Below are positions 15,644 through 24,827 of a stretch of DNA of 37,604 nucleotides, piece after piece. A program made the position numbers and the translations under genes. The number at the start of each line of letters is the position of its first letter. Position 1 is the first letter of the stretch. The stretch comes from Lachnospiraceae bacterium. GTDB lineage: Bacteria > Bacillota > Clostridia > Lachnospirales > Lachnospiraceae. The notes beneath the pieces were generated by a model. The model worked only from the letters and a program-made list of their open reading frames with translations, made no database searches and was not told the DNA's origin. Location: contig SVFS01000020.1 of assembly GCA_015056725.1 (NCBI GenBank), forward strand, positions 1 to 37,604, given 5' to 3'.

Positions 15644-16762
15644 TTACCCGTTCAGCTTATCATCTACGTAAGCCATACACCGAGATAGCTTTGTTTTTGC
15701 GAAAGCCTTGCTAATCCCTTTAAATAACAGGCTGCGGATATAATCCACTGCCAAACCGATAACCATGACTACTACAATTGCAATTACCCAATGCAATACC
15801 AATGAGCCTGCATTATTACAATCTGAAGCCCCCATCCAAAACGGCCATTCATATCGTATGTTAACATGTTCATGCAAGAGATACACCCCAAAGGTATAAG
15901 GAGCAAGTCTGCATACGACAGCAGATACTTTCTGCGAATTGACCTTCAGATAATAGAACGTATAGAACAACGCTACCGCACCTGTTATCGTAAACAAATG
16001 ATTATATCCATATGCTGACTCTATAAAATTCTGGAACTGACCTGTTTTTAAAAATACAAATCGGATTCCCATGGTCCATGTAAAAATCAACAAACATGTA
16101 CCCAAATAAGTAATTGTACTTTTTTTGATATCCGAGAAAAATGGGATTCCATACAATCTAATATAAGCAGCAATCAGATATACGACCATAAACCAAAACG
16201 CATCATATCCCAAATTATCCAATTCCAATCGCACCGGAATCAGTGTTTTACTAACGGATTCCATGACAAGCAAAATAATAATCGCCCATTGTAATTGTTG
16301 TTTTTTCATTGCACGTACCGCTACATTTAATACCGGTGTAAATAAAAACATCAGTACGTATGCCGACAAGAACCAGTAATGCAGCATATTGGTCGGAAAT
16401 ACATACAATAAAATATCATACAATGTCAAACTTCCTATCGGAAGAACTCCTGCAAGAATCAGCACAATCGGTACGAGACATGTATAAAACATGGTCTGCA
16501 ATACAAGGTTTACCAACCTTTTTAATCGAAAACCTGTCTCTACGAGAAAATATCCGCTAATGAGTACATAAACATCTACCGCCATGATGGAAAAGCTTTC
16601 CAGAAGCCATGCCACATAACCCTTTGCAGACATTTTTTCTGCTAACGGCTCCAGCAAATTCCCTTTTGCCAGAAAATGCAGTGAAACTACCATCATCATC
16701 GCAAGAATACGGAGCATTTCGATATTTGCCATACGTGATTTTTTATGTAATTGTACGCTCAT
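15644..16762 (-). CDS. Acyltransferase family 3 membrane protein (O-acetyltransferase-like)
   Basis: A 372-residue protein with about ten membrane segments. The N-terminus has the family signature: Arg18 and His29 in LRILAMMMVVSLHF, the His being essential in this family. No C-terminal SGNH domain is fused, so it is the short form, like WecH or exopolysaccharide acyltransferases. The separate SGNH gene divergent from it could supply that domain in trans, as AT3 and SGNH domains are often fused (OatA type); this is inference. AAGGAGG lies 7 nt before the ATG. It is the first gene of the operon driven from 16801-16829. It probably acetylates a glycan sugar using cytoplasmic acetyl-CoA. Confidence 0.85.
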   Translation of the reverse strand: MSVQLHKKSRMANIEMLRILAMMMVVSLHFLAKGNLLEPLAEKMSAKGYVAWLLESFSIMAVDVYVLISGYFLVETGFRLKRLVNLVLQTMFYTCLVPIVLILAGVLPIGSLTLYDILLYVFPTNMLHYWFLSAYVLMFLFTPVLNVAVRAMKKQQLQWAIIILLVMESVSKTLIPVRLELDNLGYDAFWFMVVYLIAAYIRLYGIPFFSDIKKSTITYLGTCLLIFTWTMGIRFVFLKTGQFQNFIESAYGYNHLFTITGAVALFYTFYYLKVNSQKVSAVVCRLAPYTFGVYLLHEHVNIRYEWPFWMGASDCNNAGSLVLHWVIAIVVVMVIGLAVDYIRSLLFKGISKAFAKTKLSRCMAYVDDKLNG

Positions 16763-16800
16763 ATCGTTTCCTCCTTCTCTGTCTCTATATGTGCGTTAAC

Positions 16801-16829
16801 ATTGTAACTTGTTTTCTGTATAAATTCAA
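16801..16829 (-). promoter_or_regulatory. Promoter of the GT-C/wecE operon
   Basis: On the minus strand, TTGAAT (16824-16829), a 17-bp spacer and TACAAT (16801-16806), about 38 bp upstream of the ATG at 16762. No internal promoter or terminator of comparable quality was noticed between here and 4480, so it may drive the whole run of about 12 kb. Confidence 0.7.
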
Positions 16830-16931
16830 GCAACGCATATCATTCATCAACTATAAAAACCGCTACCCATCCTTCTTTAAAATATGTTAGAATGTATAAC
16901 AGTCAAGCATACTATTTCCGAGGAGAATCCA

Positions 16932-18344
16932 ATGAAAAACCGCGTATCCCTAAAGAATATCATTATATTGCTGGTTGTTGTTTTAACAACTCTCGCTTCT
17001 TTATTTGTTTATCGCAAATATGAAGAAAAAAAAATGAAAACCGAATTTATGGAACAATTAGCAATAACACAATATGATAGCGTTTTCTTTTCCATGTATT
17101 CTCTTGAAAACTATTCTTCCGAGGATTTTACAACATACCTTGGAACATCGCCTATTTTGTCACCCTTTTGCATCAAGAAGCTTTCTGATATATCCGACTT
17201 TTTGGATACCGCATTTGAATCATCAAATAATATCCGCACCGTCTACTTAGGAATAGATGCAGAAGCGCTGTGGCGTTCTTGTCAAAAAGACAACAATATA
17301 GTGACTTCAAATCTCAGCCAAGAACTCTTATCCTATATAGCAAACAATCCTGACATTACATTTGAAATCGTATTGTCTTATCCTTCACTTGATTATTGGA
17401 CATCTTTCTCTACTAAAAAGCTGGATTCACTTGTAGAAACTATCAACACTCTTGTAACAATGGCCACTCCGTTTCAAAATGTGTTTATCTCTTTCCCCTG
17501 TGCTGAAGAGTGGCTTATAGCAAATCCCGGAAATTATGTTACATCCACAGAAACCAATGCATTCGTTTCACAAAGAATCATGTTGCTTACATTCGATCAT
17601 CAAATGCTGGTAAATCAAAACAATATTCCTGATGTATTGTCAAAATTTAAAAGCTTGATTCTTTCTTCCCAAAACTCAAAAACAGAAATGCCCGATCTTT
17701 CTGATTGGCATATAGTCTTTTTTGGCGATAGTATATTTGGCAATTATACAGACAGTTTAGCCATCCCAGGTGTGGTCAACGGTTTTACCGGTGCTACTGT
17801 ACACAATTATGGTATTGGCGGAGATTCTTCTTTGCAGTTCTCAGGCACTCTGGATGCATTTTTGAATCATACAGCAGCCACCACAGATACAAATATGTCC
17901 TTTCCTTATGATGAAATCAACTCTACAGAAAATGAGCTTTGTTTTATTTTACACTATGGTTTAAACGATTATTATAGCGGAGTAGCATTAGACGATGTTG
18001 AAAATCCATATAACCTTAACACATATGGTGGTTCTCTGCGCACAGGCATCAAGCGTCTCCGTGACGCATATCCTAACGCACGTATCATAATAATGACTCC
18101 TCCATTCACGTCATACTTTGACTTCGGCAAAGAAAAAAATAGTTCTGTAGGCGAACCTCTTTACAAATATGTGGATACCGGTATCGCTATCGCAAAAGAA
18201 ATGAATATTCTTTATCTTGATAGCTACTATTCTTTAGGAATGAACGAAAACAACTACTATGAATATCTTGTCGATGGATGCCACTACAATGAATATGGTC
18301 GATATCTTACCGGCATTCGCCTCACTTCATTCTTTCACGAATAA
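16932..18344 (+). CDS. Membrane-anchored SGNH hydrolase with an uncharacterised N-terminal domain
   Basis: A 470-residue protein. The start is ATG 16932, with GAGGAG 6 nt upstream; an upstream in-frame ATG at 16884 lacks this. A signal anchor (about 8-27) is followed by about 225 residues of unknown type, then an SGNH domain (about 255-470). The catalytic set looks complete: Gly265-Asp266-Ser267, GIGG (about 294-297), Gly343-Leu-Asn345-Asp346 and Asp448-Gly-Cys-His451. It probably acts outside the membrane as a carbohydrate esterase or, with the divergent AT3 protein, an acyltransferase. The N-terminal region (VYLGIDAEALW, then VFISFPCAEEWL) alternates hydrophobic strands and helices, but I cannot assign it. 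The divergent gap 16763-16931 holds the operon promoter and a weak TGTTAGAAT extended -10 on the plus strand. Confidence 0.85.
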   Translation: MKNRVSLKNIIILLVVVLTTLASLFVYRKYEEKKMKTEFMEQLAITQYDSVFFSMYSLENYSSEDFTTYLGTSPILSPFCIKKLSDISDFLDTAFESSNNIRTVYLGIDAEALWRSCQKDNNIVTSNLSQELLSYIANNPDITFEIVLSYPSLDYWTSFSTKKLDSLVETINTLVTMATPFQNVFISFPCAEEWLIANPGNYVTSTETNAFVSQRIMLLTFDHQMLVNQNNIPDVLSKFKSLILSSQNSKTEMPDLSDWHIVFFGDSIFGNYTDSLAIPGVVNGFTGATVHNYGIGGDSSLQFSGTLDAFLNHTAATTDTNMSFPYDEINSTENELCFILHYGLNDYYSGVALDDVENPYNLNTYGGSLRTGIKRLRDAYPNARIIIMTPPFTSYFDFGKEKNSSVGEPLYKYVDTGIAIAKEMNILYLDSYYSLGMNENNYYEYLVDGCHYNEYGRYLTGIRLTSFFHE

Positions 18345-18371
18345 TCCATACCATATACCGATATTATAAGA

Positions 18372-18395
18372 ATTGCCCGGCATAAACCGGGCAAT
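18372..18395. terminator. Hairpin terminator between convergent genes
   Basis: A perfect 9-bp GC-rich stem (ATTGCCCGG and CCGGGCAAT) with a 6-nt loop lies in the 78-bp gap between convergent stops. The U tracts on both sides are poor (ATTACAATT on the plus strand, TCTTATAAT on the minus), so efficiency is uncertain, but position and stem strength favour a shared terminator. Confidence 0.65.
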
Positions 18396-18422
18396 ATTAC
18401 AATTCTGCAAAATAATTGACCT

Positions 18423-19364
18423 CTACTTTTTTACATATCCTTCTACATTATCCGTTTTACAACGGATGATAAACTGTGGTCTTCCTTTTACTTCTTCATA
18501 AATACGGGCAATATAGTGGCCTATTACACCGAGACTTACCATAATAAAACCGCCAATAATCAAAATCAGTAAAATAACGGTCGTAAAGCCTTCTACCGCT
18601 GTTCCCATCAGATATTTTACTAAGGTCTGGACTGCCAGCACCAAGCTGAAAATGATGGATAAAACCCCCATAAATGTTACTGCCTGAAGAGGAACCGTAC
18701 TAAAGCTTGTCACGTTAGAAATCGCATATTTCACAAGACTTCTAAAGGACCATTTACTGCTGCCGATTTCACGCTCCTGCACTTCATACTCTATTTTCGT
18801 TGATTTGAAACCTGCCCAGAATGACAACGCTCTGAAAAAGGTGTTTTTTTCGGATAATCCCAGCAGTACATCCACTACCTTTCTGTCTAACAGCTTAAAG
18901 TCAGAAGATGCCCGCATGTCCATTTTCATCATCTTGCTCATGATCCCATAAAACATTCCTGCAAACATTTTATGGAATATGCTCTCTTTACCACGACTCT
19001 TTTTCACACCTTCGACTACTTCATACCCCTCTTGCCAAAGCTTGTACATCTCAGGAATTATCTGTGGTGGGTGCTGTAAGTCACAATCCAGTACAACACA
19101 GGCATCACCTACTGCCAGATGCAGACCTGCAAATATCGCTGCTTCTTTTCCGAAATTACGGGAAAATTCTGCCCCCTTAATCCGTTTGTCTGCTTTAGAT
19201 GCCTTCAAAATTTCTTCATAAGTACCATCCTTGGAGCCATCACTGACAAAAACGATTTCAAAATCAATCTGATGTTCGTCCATAATAGAAACCAGCGTTT
19301 TTGCTGTTCGTTCAATATTCTGCTGTTCGTTGTACGATGGTACAATCAAAGATAATAACGCCAT
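18423..19364 (-). CDS. GtrB-like polyprenyl-phosphate glycosyltransferase (GT2)
   Basis: A 313-residue GT2 protein starting MALLSLIVPSYNE. The nucleotide-sugar/metal motif is VLDCDLQHPP with Asp93-Cys-Asp95. Two C-terminal membrane segments (about 232-254 and 264-286) and the closing GHYIARIYEEVKGRPQFI are typical of GtrB-type bactoprenol glucosyltransferases. It should load undecaprenyl phosphate with a hexose. It lies directly after a GtrII-like gene, and GtrB plus a serotype-specific Gtr is the known pair for glucosylating O-antigen in enterobacteria. No GtrA-type flippase is seen here. GAGGA precedes the ATG. It is the last gene of the pseudaminate operon, and a paralogue of the GtrB-like gene at 11099-12025. 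Confidence 0.88.
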   Translation of the reverse strand: MALLSLIVPSYNEQQNIERTAKTLVSIMDEHQIDFEIVFVSDGSKDGTYEEILKASKADKRIKGAEFSRNFGKEAAIFAGLHLAVGDACVVLDCDLQHPPQIIPEMYKLWQEGYEVVEGVKKSRGKESIFHKMFAGMFYGIMSKMMKMDMRASSDFKLLDRKVVDVLLGLSEKNTFFRALSFWAGFKSTKIEYEVQEREIGSSKWSFRSLVKYAISNVTSFSTVPLQAVTFMGVLSIIFSLVLAVQTLVKYLMGTAVEGFTTVILLILIIGGFIMVSLGVIGHYIARIYEEVKGRPQFIIRCKTDNVEGYVKK

Positions 19365-19417
19365 AATTTTCCTCTTAGTTTTATACTTTTAAGTTTATGT
19401 TTCCCCTATCAAGCATT

Positions 19418-20992
19418 TCATTCTGTTTTGATATACAATATTCCATCTACTACCTTCATACTTCCGGCTTTCGGAAAACTGCTTAGTGCCTGATACTCAT
19501 CTGTATAATAAATCTTTTCCATTTCTTCATCGGATATCAGATTCATTGTCACACCCAGATAATTTTTCATAAATTGCTGATAATTATTGTCTGTATAGAT
19601 CAGATAATCTCCTGTCATTCCAATCATACCGGATGTCACATCACCTGTAATATCTGTTTCCGGCAACGTTTCTTTATTCTGTACACCGATCATCGCTACC
19701 GGCATTCCTGTATAATACCCTTCCGTCTGTTCCATGCGGTCAATCATACGAAGGCAGTATGCATATGTCTTTTCGTATTTCTTCTCCAGATTAGAGTACG
19801 CAATGTTATCCGTTACCGCAAAGTGAAGTACCAAGACACCTGCTGCCACTAACACAAGCCACTGTAATGCCGCACCTGTTTTTGTTCCTCCATCCGTTTT
19901 TTTCCAAACGAAAGCAAAAAACAAAATCGGATAAAGCACCCATTGATAACGCATCAGTAAATGATACGTTACACTCGGCGAGATAATCAAAATCACATTT
20001 GTAATAATTGGCAGTACTATAAGTACAACTAAGCTAATCAGATAGAAATACCATTTTTTTACAAATCCGCACTTCACTGCCGTCTGTAATAATACAACAA
20101 GAAATACTGCTGCCACTACTATCCATGCAATAAAAGATAACATATTATTATACAATACATTTCCTTTTCCTGTAAATGCAATGAAATCATGATAAAGATT
20201 TGCCAGCATTCCGCTAAGAGGTACTCCTGAGGAAAGCGCCATCCCATTGATTCCCTGATAAGTGTCCAGTTCTTTCCCCTGTATTTTTAAAAGTATCTGT
20301 AAAATTATATAATATCCGCCTACGCCAATCATTCCCATGTAAAGATAGCGAAGCATTGCAAGCATTTTTTCTCTGATACCGTTTCCCAAAGCCGAATTAT
20401 CTCTTGCCGTTCCCAACATAATCCTTATACAGCCATACATACTCAGTAGAATTGCAAATGGTAAATAAGACTGGTAAATACCCATACTAAACGCAAGGCA
20501 GATACCACCCGCAATAAATCCAAAACGTCCTTTTTCCACAAACATTACCGAAAACATAGCAAGCATCAGCCCCATCATGTAGCCATCAGCCGTAAAAATG
20601 TATGTATATGTGGAAGCCAGTGCCGGAAATACAACAAGAAGTGCCGATACAAGCATTACCCCAAGTTTATCTCTTAAATCCAAAAATTCTATAAGTGCCG
20701 CCGCAGCGATTCCGAGAAAGGCAAGGGACAGAAGACCGATTACCCAAGGAAGTGTGAAATAAGAAGAAATCCCACAGGCAACCATCAAGAACCATCTTCC
20801 TGATGTAATCATGTTTTGGTCAAAATACATACTGGCAAGACCATCATGATTCGGAATATCTTTGCTGATTGCCGGAAAGTGCACGCAAAGTCCAACAAGA
20901 AGTACCGTAAAAAACGCTACTTTCCATTCCGTTTTTATATTCTTTTTTAATAGTTCCCACAAATTCTGTGGAGATACTAACGTTTTTTGCAT
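19418..20992 (-). CDS. GtrII-family membrane glucosyltransferase-like protein
   Basis: A 524-residue protein with about eleven membrane segments in the first 400 residues and about 120 outer residues at the C-terminus. The features I associate with the Glucos_trans_II family are visible: Asn48-His-Asp50 in the first outer loop, SGRW (64-67), and a later segment with Tyr and Asp-Gly-Tyr in YIFTADGYMMGLMLA. In the classical Gtr system this type of protein takes glucose from undecaprenyl-phosphate-glucose and adds it to a polysaccharide outside. The neighbouring GtrB-like gene fits that partnership. AGGAG lies 6 nt before the ATG. The sugar specificity and acceptor are inferred, not shown. Confidence 0.78.
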   Translation of the reverse strand: MQKTLVSPQNLWELLKKNIKTEWKVAFFTVLLVGLCVHFPAISKDIPNHDGLASMYFDQNMITSGRWFLMVACGISSYFTLPWVIGLLSLAFLGIAAAALIEFLDLRDKLGVMLVSALLVVFPALASTYTYIFTADGYMMGLMLAMFSVMFVEKGRFGFIAGGICLAFSMGIYQSYLPFAILLSMYGCIRIMLGTARDNSALGNGIREKMLAMLRYLYMGMIGVGGYYIILQILLKIQGKELDTYQGINGMALSSGVPLSGMLANLYHDFIAFTGKGNVLYNNMLSFIAWIVVAAVFLVVLLQTAVKCGFVKKWYFYLISLVVLIVLPIITNVILIISPSVTYHLLMRYQWVLYPILFFAFVWKKTDGGTKTGAALQWLVLVAAGVLVLHFAVTDNIAYSNLEKKYEKTYAYCLRMIDRMEQTEGYYTGMPVAMIGVQNKETLPETDITGDVTSGMIGMTGDYLIYTDNNYQQFMKNYLGVTMNLISDEEMEKIYYTDEYQALSSFPKAGSMKVVDGILYIKTE

Positions 20993-21033
20993 ATCTTTCT
21001 CCTAAAACTTTCGTTCTGAACTATACAATACCT

Positions 21034-21900
21034 TTAATCTTCTTCCAATAGTTTTTTTAATTCATTTCCCATGAAATCTCCGTAAATCATCCGCCCCGGC
21101 TCATTTAAATGCATTCCGTCTTCTGTATATTCTATAATATTATTTCTGTCAAATCCCACTTTATGATATACATCAATACTGTCCAAATCATATTCTCCGG
21201 CAACTTCCAAGGTCTTTTTTGCGTATTCTTCCATTGTTCCGCCGCCAAAGCTTTGCTCATCACAAGCTTCATAACCGGCAATCCAGCAATATGTCGGTGT
21301 CACTAATATAATTTTCATATCGGGATAAGTTTCTTTTACACGTTCTATCGAATACCGAAGCGCACCCGCATATGTGAAAATATCTTTCTTGTCCTGTGGA
21401 TTATCCAATGGTCTTCCTGCACCATAATCATTTATCCCATGTTGCAAAATAAGCACATCTGCTTTATCGTAATCAATTTTGGACATCTCCTGCATAGAAT
21501 CCGTAAAATACCGTGAGCTAAATTGATTATTTGGCAAATCTGCTAACTGTACGCCGAAATCCTGTGTGCAGACAGCTTCAATCATTCTGCACAAATTCAG
21601 AGAATCTTCATGATGGTCATATCTGTTTTCATAGTTTCCGGTGCTTGCACAGCTCCCACCAAACGCTCCATTGTATACTGTTTTCCCAACAATATCAGCA
21701 ATTCTGGAATCTACCGTTGTATAAATGCGTTCCTTTCCTATTACACTATCGCCAAGAATCACAATATCATACTCCGACTTTGCTCTCTCTTTTATCGTCC
21801 CAAGAATAGACACGACAAAGCAGACAGCAATGGCTGCTGCCACAATAAGCGACACCTTATTATTAGAAAGTCGTTTTTTTGTGTTCTCCTGTTTGTCCAT
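21034..21900 (-). CDS. Membrane-anchored SGNH/GDSL hydrolase
   Basis: A 288-residue protein with a short cytoplasmic tail, a signal anchor (about 15-34) and an outer SGNH domain with all blocks: Gly50-Asp51-Ser52, GAFGG (78-82), Gly155-Ile-Asn157-Asp158 and Asp261-Gly-Met-His264. It is paralogous to the proteins at 3272-4432 and 16932-18344; all three share a TYxGxL...YP...I...P block after the Asn-Asp motif. It lies between pseG and the GtrII-like gene, so an esterase or acyltransferase acting on the pseudaminate-containing glycan is plausible. AGAGG abuts the ATG, with AAGAGA further upstream, so the ribosome binding site is unusual. Confidence 0.88.
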   Translation of the reverse strand: MDKQENTKKRLSNNKVSLIVAAAIAVCFVVSILGTIKERAKSEYDIVILGDSVIGKERIYTTVDSRIADIVGKTVYNGAFGGSCASTGNYENRYDHHEDSLNLCRMIEAVCTQDFGVQLADLPNNQFSSRYFTDSMQEMSKIDYDKADVLILQHGINDYGAGRPLDNPQDKKDIFTYAGALRYSIERVKETYPDMKIILVTPTYCWIAGYEACDEQSFGGGTMEEYAKKTLEVAGEYDLDSIDVYHKVGFDRNNIIEYTEDGMHLNEPGRMIYGDFMGNELKKLLEED

Positions 21901-21944
21901 CCTCTATATCTCTTAACTATTCCGATTGTAAAACCGAAATCTTT

Positions 21945-23000
21945 CTACATATTTATTAACGCATCTGCCAGACGCCCAGCTCCATTGCCATCTACCAATG
22001 TACGCATCGCCATACTAATTTTCATACGCAAATCTTTTGATTCTATAAGAAGCTTCAAACCCTTTTCCATAAATGCAAATACATCTTCCTCTCCGATAGA
22101 GAAATCTCCTGCATTCATAATTGGTGTAAGCTTTCCAAAAGCTTCCATGTTTTGCCTTTGATTGTCCGCGAAATAAAATCCTATTGTCGGCACTCCTATT
22201 ACACATAGCTCATACAATGTACTTCCTGCCGCTGAAATTGCAATATCGCAATTCTTCATAATCACAGACATATCGGTTACATTTTGATGAATTACAAGAA
22301 AAGAATATTCTTTTTCGAATTCTTTCAATTCTTCCACATCCGTGTTATAAGGTCCGCATATTATGTGCCATTTTATTGCCTCTACAGGCTTTGGCAGATA
22401 TTCATTTTCCGGGTTCTGCTTCACATGTTCTACAAGCCGCTTGACAAACTTTAATGCCATATGACAGCTATCGCCGCCGCCTGTGGTTACCAGAACATTC
22501 TCCACATCATCCTTGACCAAGTACTCTATCCCTACAAACTCATCCCGCAAAGGCATATAGTCCGTTCCTAAAAGGAGCTTCTGTAAGGGATACTTTTCTT
22601 CGTATCCTAAAGTTTTTCCATATATATTGTAATTAACCACCGCATCGCAAGGATATACCTCTGTCAGATTGTCATCCATAAGAACCACATTTGCAAGCGG
22701 TTTGAGATTTTGAACATAGAACTTTGTCACATAATAGCTGTCAATCAAGATGGTAGGCTTTGCACCATTTCCCATAAGATAAAGCACTAATTGCGGAAGT
22801 TCTACATCCATCTCATCGTAATACGTAAATAAAATATGGTATGCCATCCCATGCTCTTCCAACAGCTTTACCGGCTTATCATCTGCCAGCAAAAATTCCA
22901 CTTCACAACCTTGCTTTTTCAATGCTTTTGCTATGGTGAGACAACGCATAATATGTCCCATACCTATTTTTTCATTTCCGTCTGCACGTATGTAAAACAT
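21945..23000 (-). CDS. pseG: PseG-like UDP-2,4-diacetamido-2,4,6-trideoxy-altropyranose hydrolase
   Basis: A 351-residue GT-B-fold hydrolase. It begins MFYIRADGN and continues IGMGHIMRCLTIA (12-24), the signature PseG loop with the conserved His (His16). The C-terminal half has the UDP-binding block AISAAGSTLYELCVIGVPT. In the known pathway PseG removes UDP to release the free 2,4-diacetamido sugar that PseI condenses with phosphoenolpyruvate. The start at 23000 leaves AAGGGG 10 nt upstream and one base after the pseI stop; upstream ATGs at 23009 and 23021 lie too close to the purine-rich sequence. Direct coupling to pseI supports the assignment. It is somewhat longer than I expect for Campylobacter PseG. 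Confidence 0.85.
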   Translation of the reverse strand: MFYIRADGNEKIGMGHIMRCLTIAKALKKQGCEVEFLLADDKPVKLLEEHGMAYHILFTYYDEMDVELPQLVLYLMGNGAKPTILIDSYYVTKFYVQNLKPLANVVLMDDNLTEVYPCDAVVNYNIYGKTLGYEEKYPLQKLLLGTDYMPLRDEFVGIEYLVKDDVENVLVTTGGGDSCHMALKFVKRLVEHVKQNPENEYLPKPVEAIKWHIICGPYNTDVEELKEFEKEYSFLVIHQNVTDMSVIMKNCDIAISAAGSTLYELCVIGVPTIGFYFADNQRQNMEAFGKLTPIMNAGDFSIGEEDVFAFMEKGLKLLIESKDLRMKISMAMRTLVDGNGAGRLADALINM

Positions 23001-23001
23001 A

Positions 23002-24090
23002 TCACGCATACCCCTTATCATCCTCTAATGTTTCCATTCCTTCTACATAAGCAAAACTCATAGGCGTACCTTTTTCTAAATCCATAGTAGCTTTTTTACC
23101 AAGTATTTCTTCAAAATACTTCGTATGAAGACCATATCCAGGACGAATAGAACGCATATTTTCCGGCGTAAACACTTCCCCTGCCATTATATCTTTTACT
23201 ACAAACAAGGAACGGGAATGCTCTCTTTCCCGAAATTGCTTTTCGGACAGTTCATATGTTTCTTTTCCGATTGCCTGCTCCATAATCCGAATGCCCTGAC
23301 ACATTTCTCTAAATTCTTCCGGCTCCATGGAAAATGCCGAATCAGCACCACCATCTGCTCTGCGAAGTGTCATATGCTTTTCTATTACATGTGCGCCCAT
23401 TGCAATCGCTCCTATGGACACCGGGCTTCCCATTGTATGGTCGGAAAGTCCTGTAACACAATCATAATTATCTGCAAGTGCAGGTATCATTTTCAAATTG
23501 ACCGCATCATACGGTGCCGGATACGCCGAAGTACATTTCAGCAAAATCACCTGATCATTTCCTTCTTCCAGACAAGTATCCAACGCAAGTCTGATATCCT
23601 TTTCGTATGCAATACCGGTTGCCATAATAATCGGTTTTCCAAGCTTTGCAATTTTGCGAATCATCGGAATATCATTTAATTCAAAGGATGCAATTTTATA
23701 GCACGGTACATCCATCTCTTCCAAGAAATCTACGGAACTATGATCAAACGGAGAAGAAAAGAAAATCAGTCCCATTTCCTCTGCAATTTCTTTCAGCTTC
23801 GGCTGCCATTCCCATGGTGTATATGCCGTCTCATATAATTTATGCAAGGTCATTCCATCCCATAAAGTTCCCTGCGTAATCTGAAACCACGACTTATCAC
23901 TGTCAATCGTAATAGTATCTGCTGTATATGTCTGGATTTTAATAGCATCTGCGCCGGCATCCTTTGCTGCTTTCATGATTTCCACAGCCCTGTCAAAATC
24001 CATATTATGATTTGCTGACATTTCAGCAATAATAAAGCACGGATGTCCTTCCCCGATTTTTCTTCCTGCTATCTCAATTTCTTTTCTCAT
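23002..24090 (-). CDS. pseI: Pseudaminic acid synthase (PseI, NeuB superfamily)
   Basis: A 362-residue NeuB-type protein. The N-terminal TIM barrel (about 1-280) has FIIAEMSANHN (19-29), DAIKIQTYTADT, a stretch around GTLWDGMTLHKLYETAYTPW, FSSPFD, KCTSAYPAP, GLSDHTMG and EKHMTLRRADGGADSAFS. These motifs distinguish PseI from sialic (NeuB) and legionaminic (LegI) synthases. The C-terminal SAF domain (about 295-360) includes RSIRPGYGLHTKYFEEILGK. It condenses phosphoenolpyruvate with 2,4-diacetamido-2,4,6-trideoxy-L-altrose to give pseudaminic acid. It sits immediately upstream of pseG in the transcript. PseB, PseC and a certain PseH are not in the window. Confidence 0.93.
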   Translation of the reverse strand: MRKEIEIAGRKIGEGHPCFIIAEMSANHNMDFDRAVEIMKAAKDAGADAIKIQTYTADTITIDSDKSWFQITQGTLWDGMTLHKLYETAYTPWEWQPKLKEIAEEMGLIFFSSPFDHSSVDFLEEMDVPCYKIASFELNDIPMIRKIAKLGKPIIMATGIAYEKDIRLALDTCLEEGNDQVILLKCTSAYPAPYDAVNLKMIPALADNYDCVTGLSDHTMGSPVSIGAIAMGAHVIEKHMTLRRADGGADSAFSMEPEEFREMCQGIRIMEQAIGKETYELSEKQFREREHSRSLFVVKDIMAGEVFTPENMRSIRPGYGLHTKYFEEILGKKATMDLEKGTPMSFAYVEGMETLEDDKGYA

Positions 24091-24146
24091 ATTTTAATAT
24101 GACTCTCCATGTTACGTTTTTGTTTACACTTTATCCTATTCAACTC

Positions 24147-24827
24147 TTATAAAAATCCCATACACTCTGTTAAATTATGTATGGTCACATCTGCTTCGTA
24201 CTCTGATTCTACCTGTTCGTGCATATGATCACCCATTTCTCGAACGATACGGAGCGTCTTCATTCCAAGTGCCTTTGCCCCCACAAAATCTTTTTGCGGA
24301 TTATCTCCGATATAAATTGCATCCTGTGGCTTACACTGCAATTTTTCCAGAACGAACTCATACACTCTTTTGTTTGGTTTACAATAAGGATTTCCCTCCT
24401 CATCTTTTCCCAAATCATCTGTTGCAAGTACGGCATCCATTAAATCATTTAAGTAAAGTGCATCTATTTTTTGATGCTGTACCTGACTGCATCCATCTGT
24501 AATCAATCCAATTTTCATATTCTTTTGACGAAGCTTATTAAGCACTTCCTCCGCATCCGGATAAAGAAACAGCTTCGGTTTCGTAGCCCGATATATTTCC
24601 ACCAGTTTTTTTACCGGGGCAGTAATATGATACGCTTCACAAATACTATCAAATATTTTTCCACGTCCCTGTTCTCTTAAGATTTTACACATTCTTTCAT
24701 GTACTTCATCCACATCTACCGAATATTCTTTTCCCAGATATTCTGCAACGTTACGAAATCCCTGTAAGACGTAATCAAGCTCATTATATAACGTATCATC
24801 CAAGTCGAATATGACCGCTTTTACCAT
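24147..24827 (-). CDS. HAD-superfamily hydrolase in the pseudaminate operon
   Basis: A 226-residue HAD protein: motif I DLDDT (8-12), helical cap (about 20-90), motif II Thr in GLITDGCS (about 102-109), motif III Lys in KPNKRVYEF (about 150) and motif IV GDNPQKD (about 174-180). It resembles phosphatases of the YjjG/NagD-like general group. The start overlaps the ATP-grasp stop (TTATGGTAA), so the two are probably translationally coupled. Position between pseF and pseI suggests it acts on a nonulosonate intermediate or a tailoring substrate. PseI releases unphosphorylated product, so a phosphatase is not required by the standard pathway, making its role an open question. Confidence 0.8.
   Translation of the reverse strand: MVKAVIFDLDDTLYNELDYVLQGFRNVAEYLGKEYSVDVDEVHERMCKILREQGRGKIFDSICEAYHITAPVKKLVEIYRATKPKLFLYPDAEEVLNKLRQKNMKIGLITDGCSQVQHQKIDALYLNDLMDAVLATDDLGKDEEGNPYCKPNKRVYEFVLEKLQCKPQDAIYIGDNPQKDFVGAKALGMKTLRIVREMGDHMHEQVESEYEADVTIHNLTECMGFL

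Noticed and set aside
23125-23679. 184-codon plus-strand frame opposite pseI
   Set aside because: The minus-strand gene is unmistakable; the plus-strand product is Cys/His/Phe-rich with no recognisable domain.
23002-24090. Reading the synthase as sialic (NeuB) or legionaminic (LegI) acid synthase
   Set aside because: The EMSANHN, GTLWDG, TPWEW and RSIRPGYGL motifs and the adjacent PseG and PseF genes fit PseI better.
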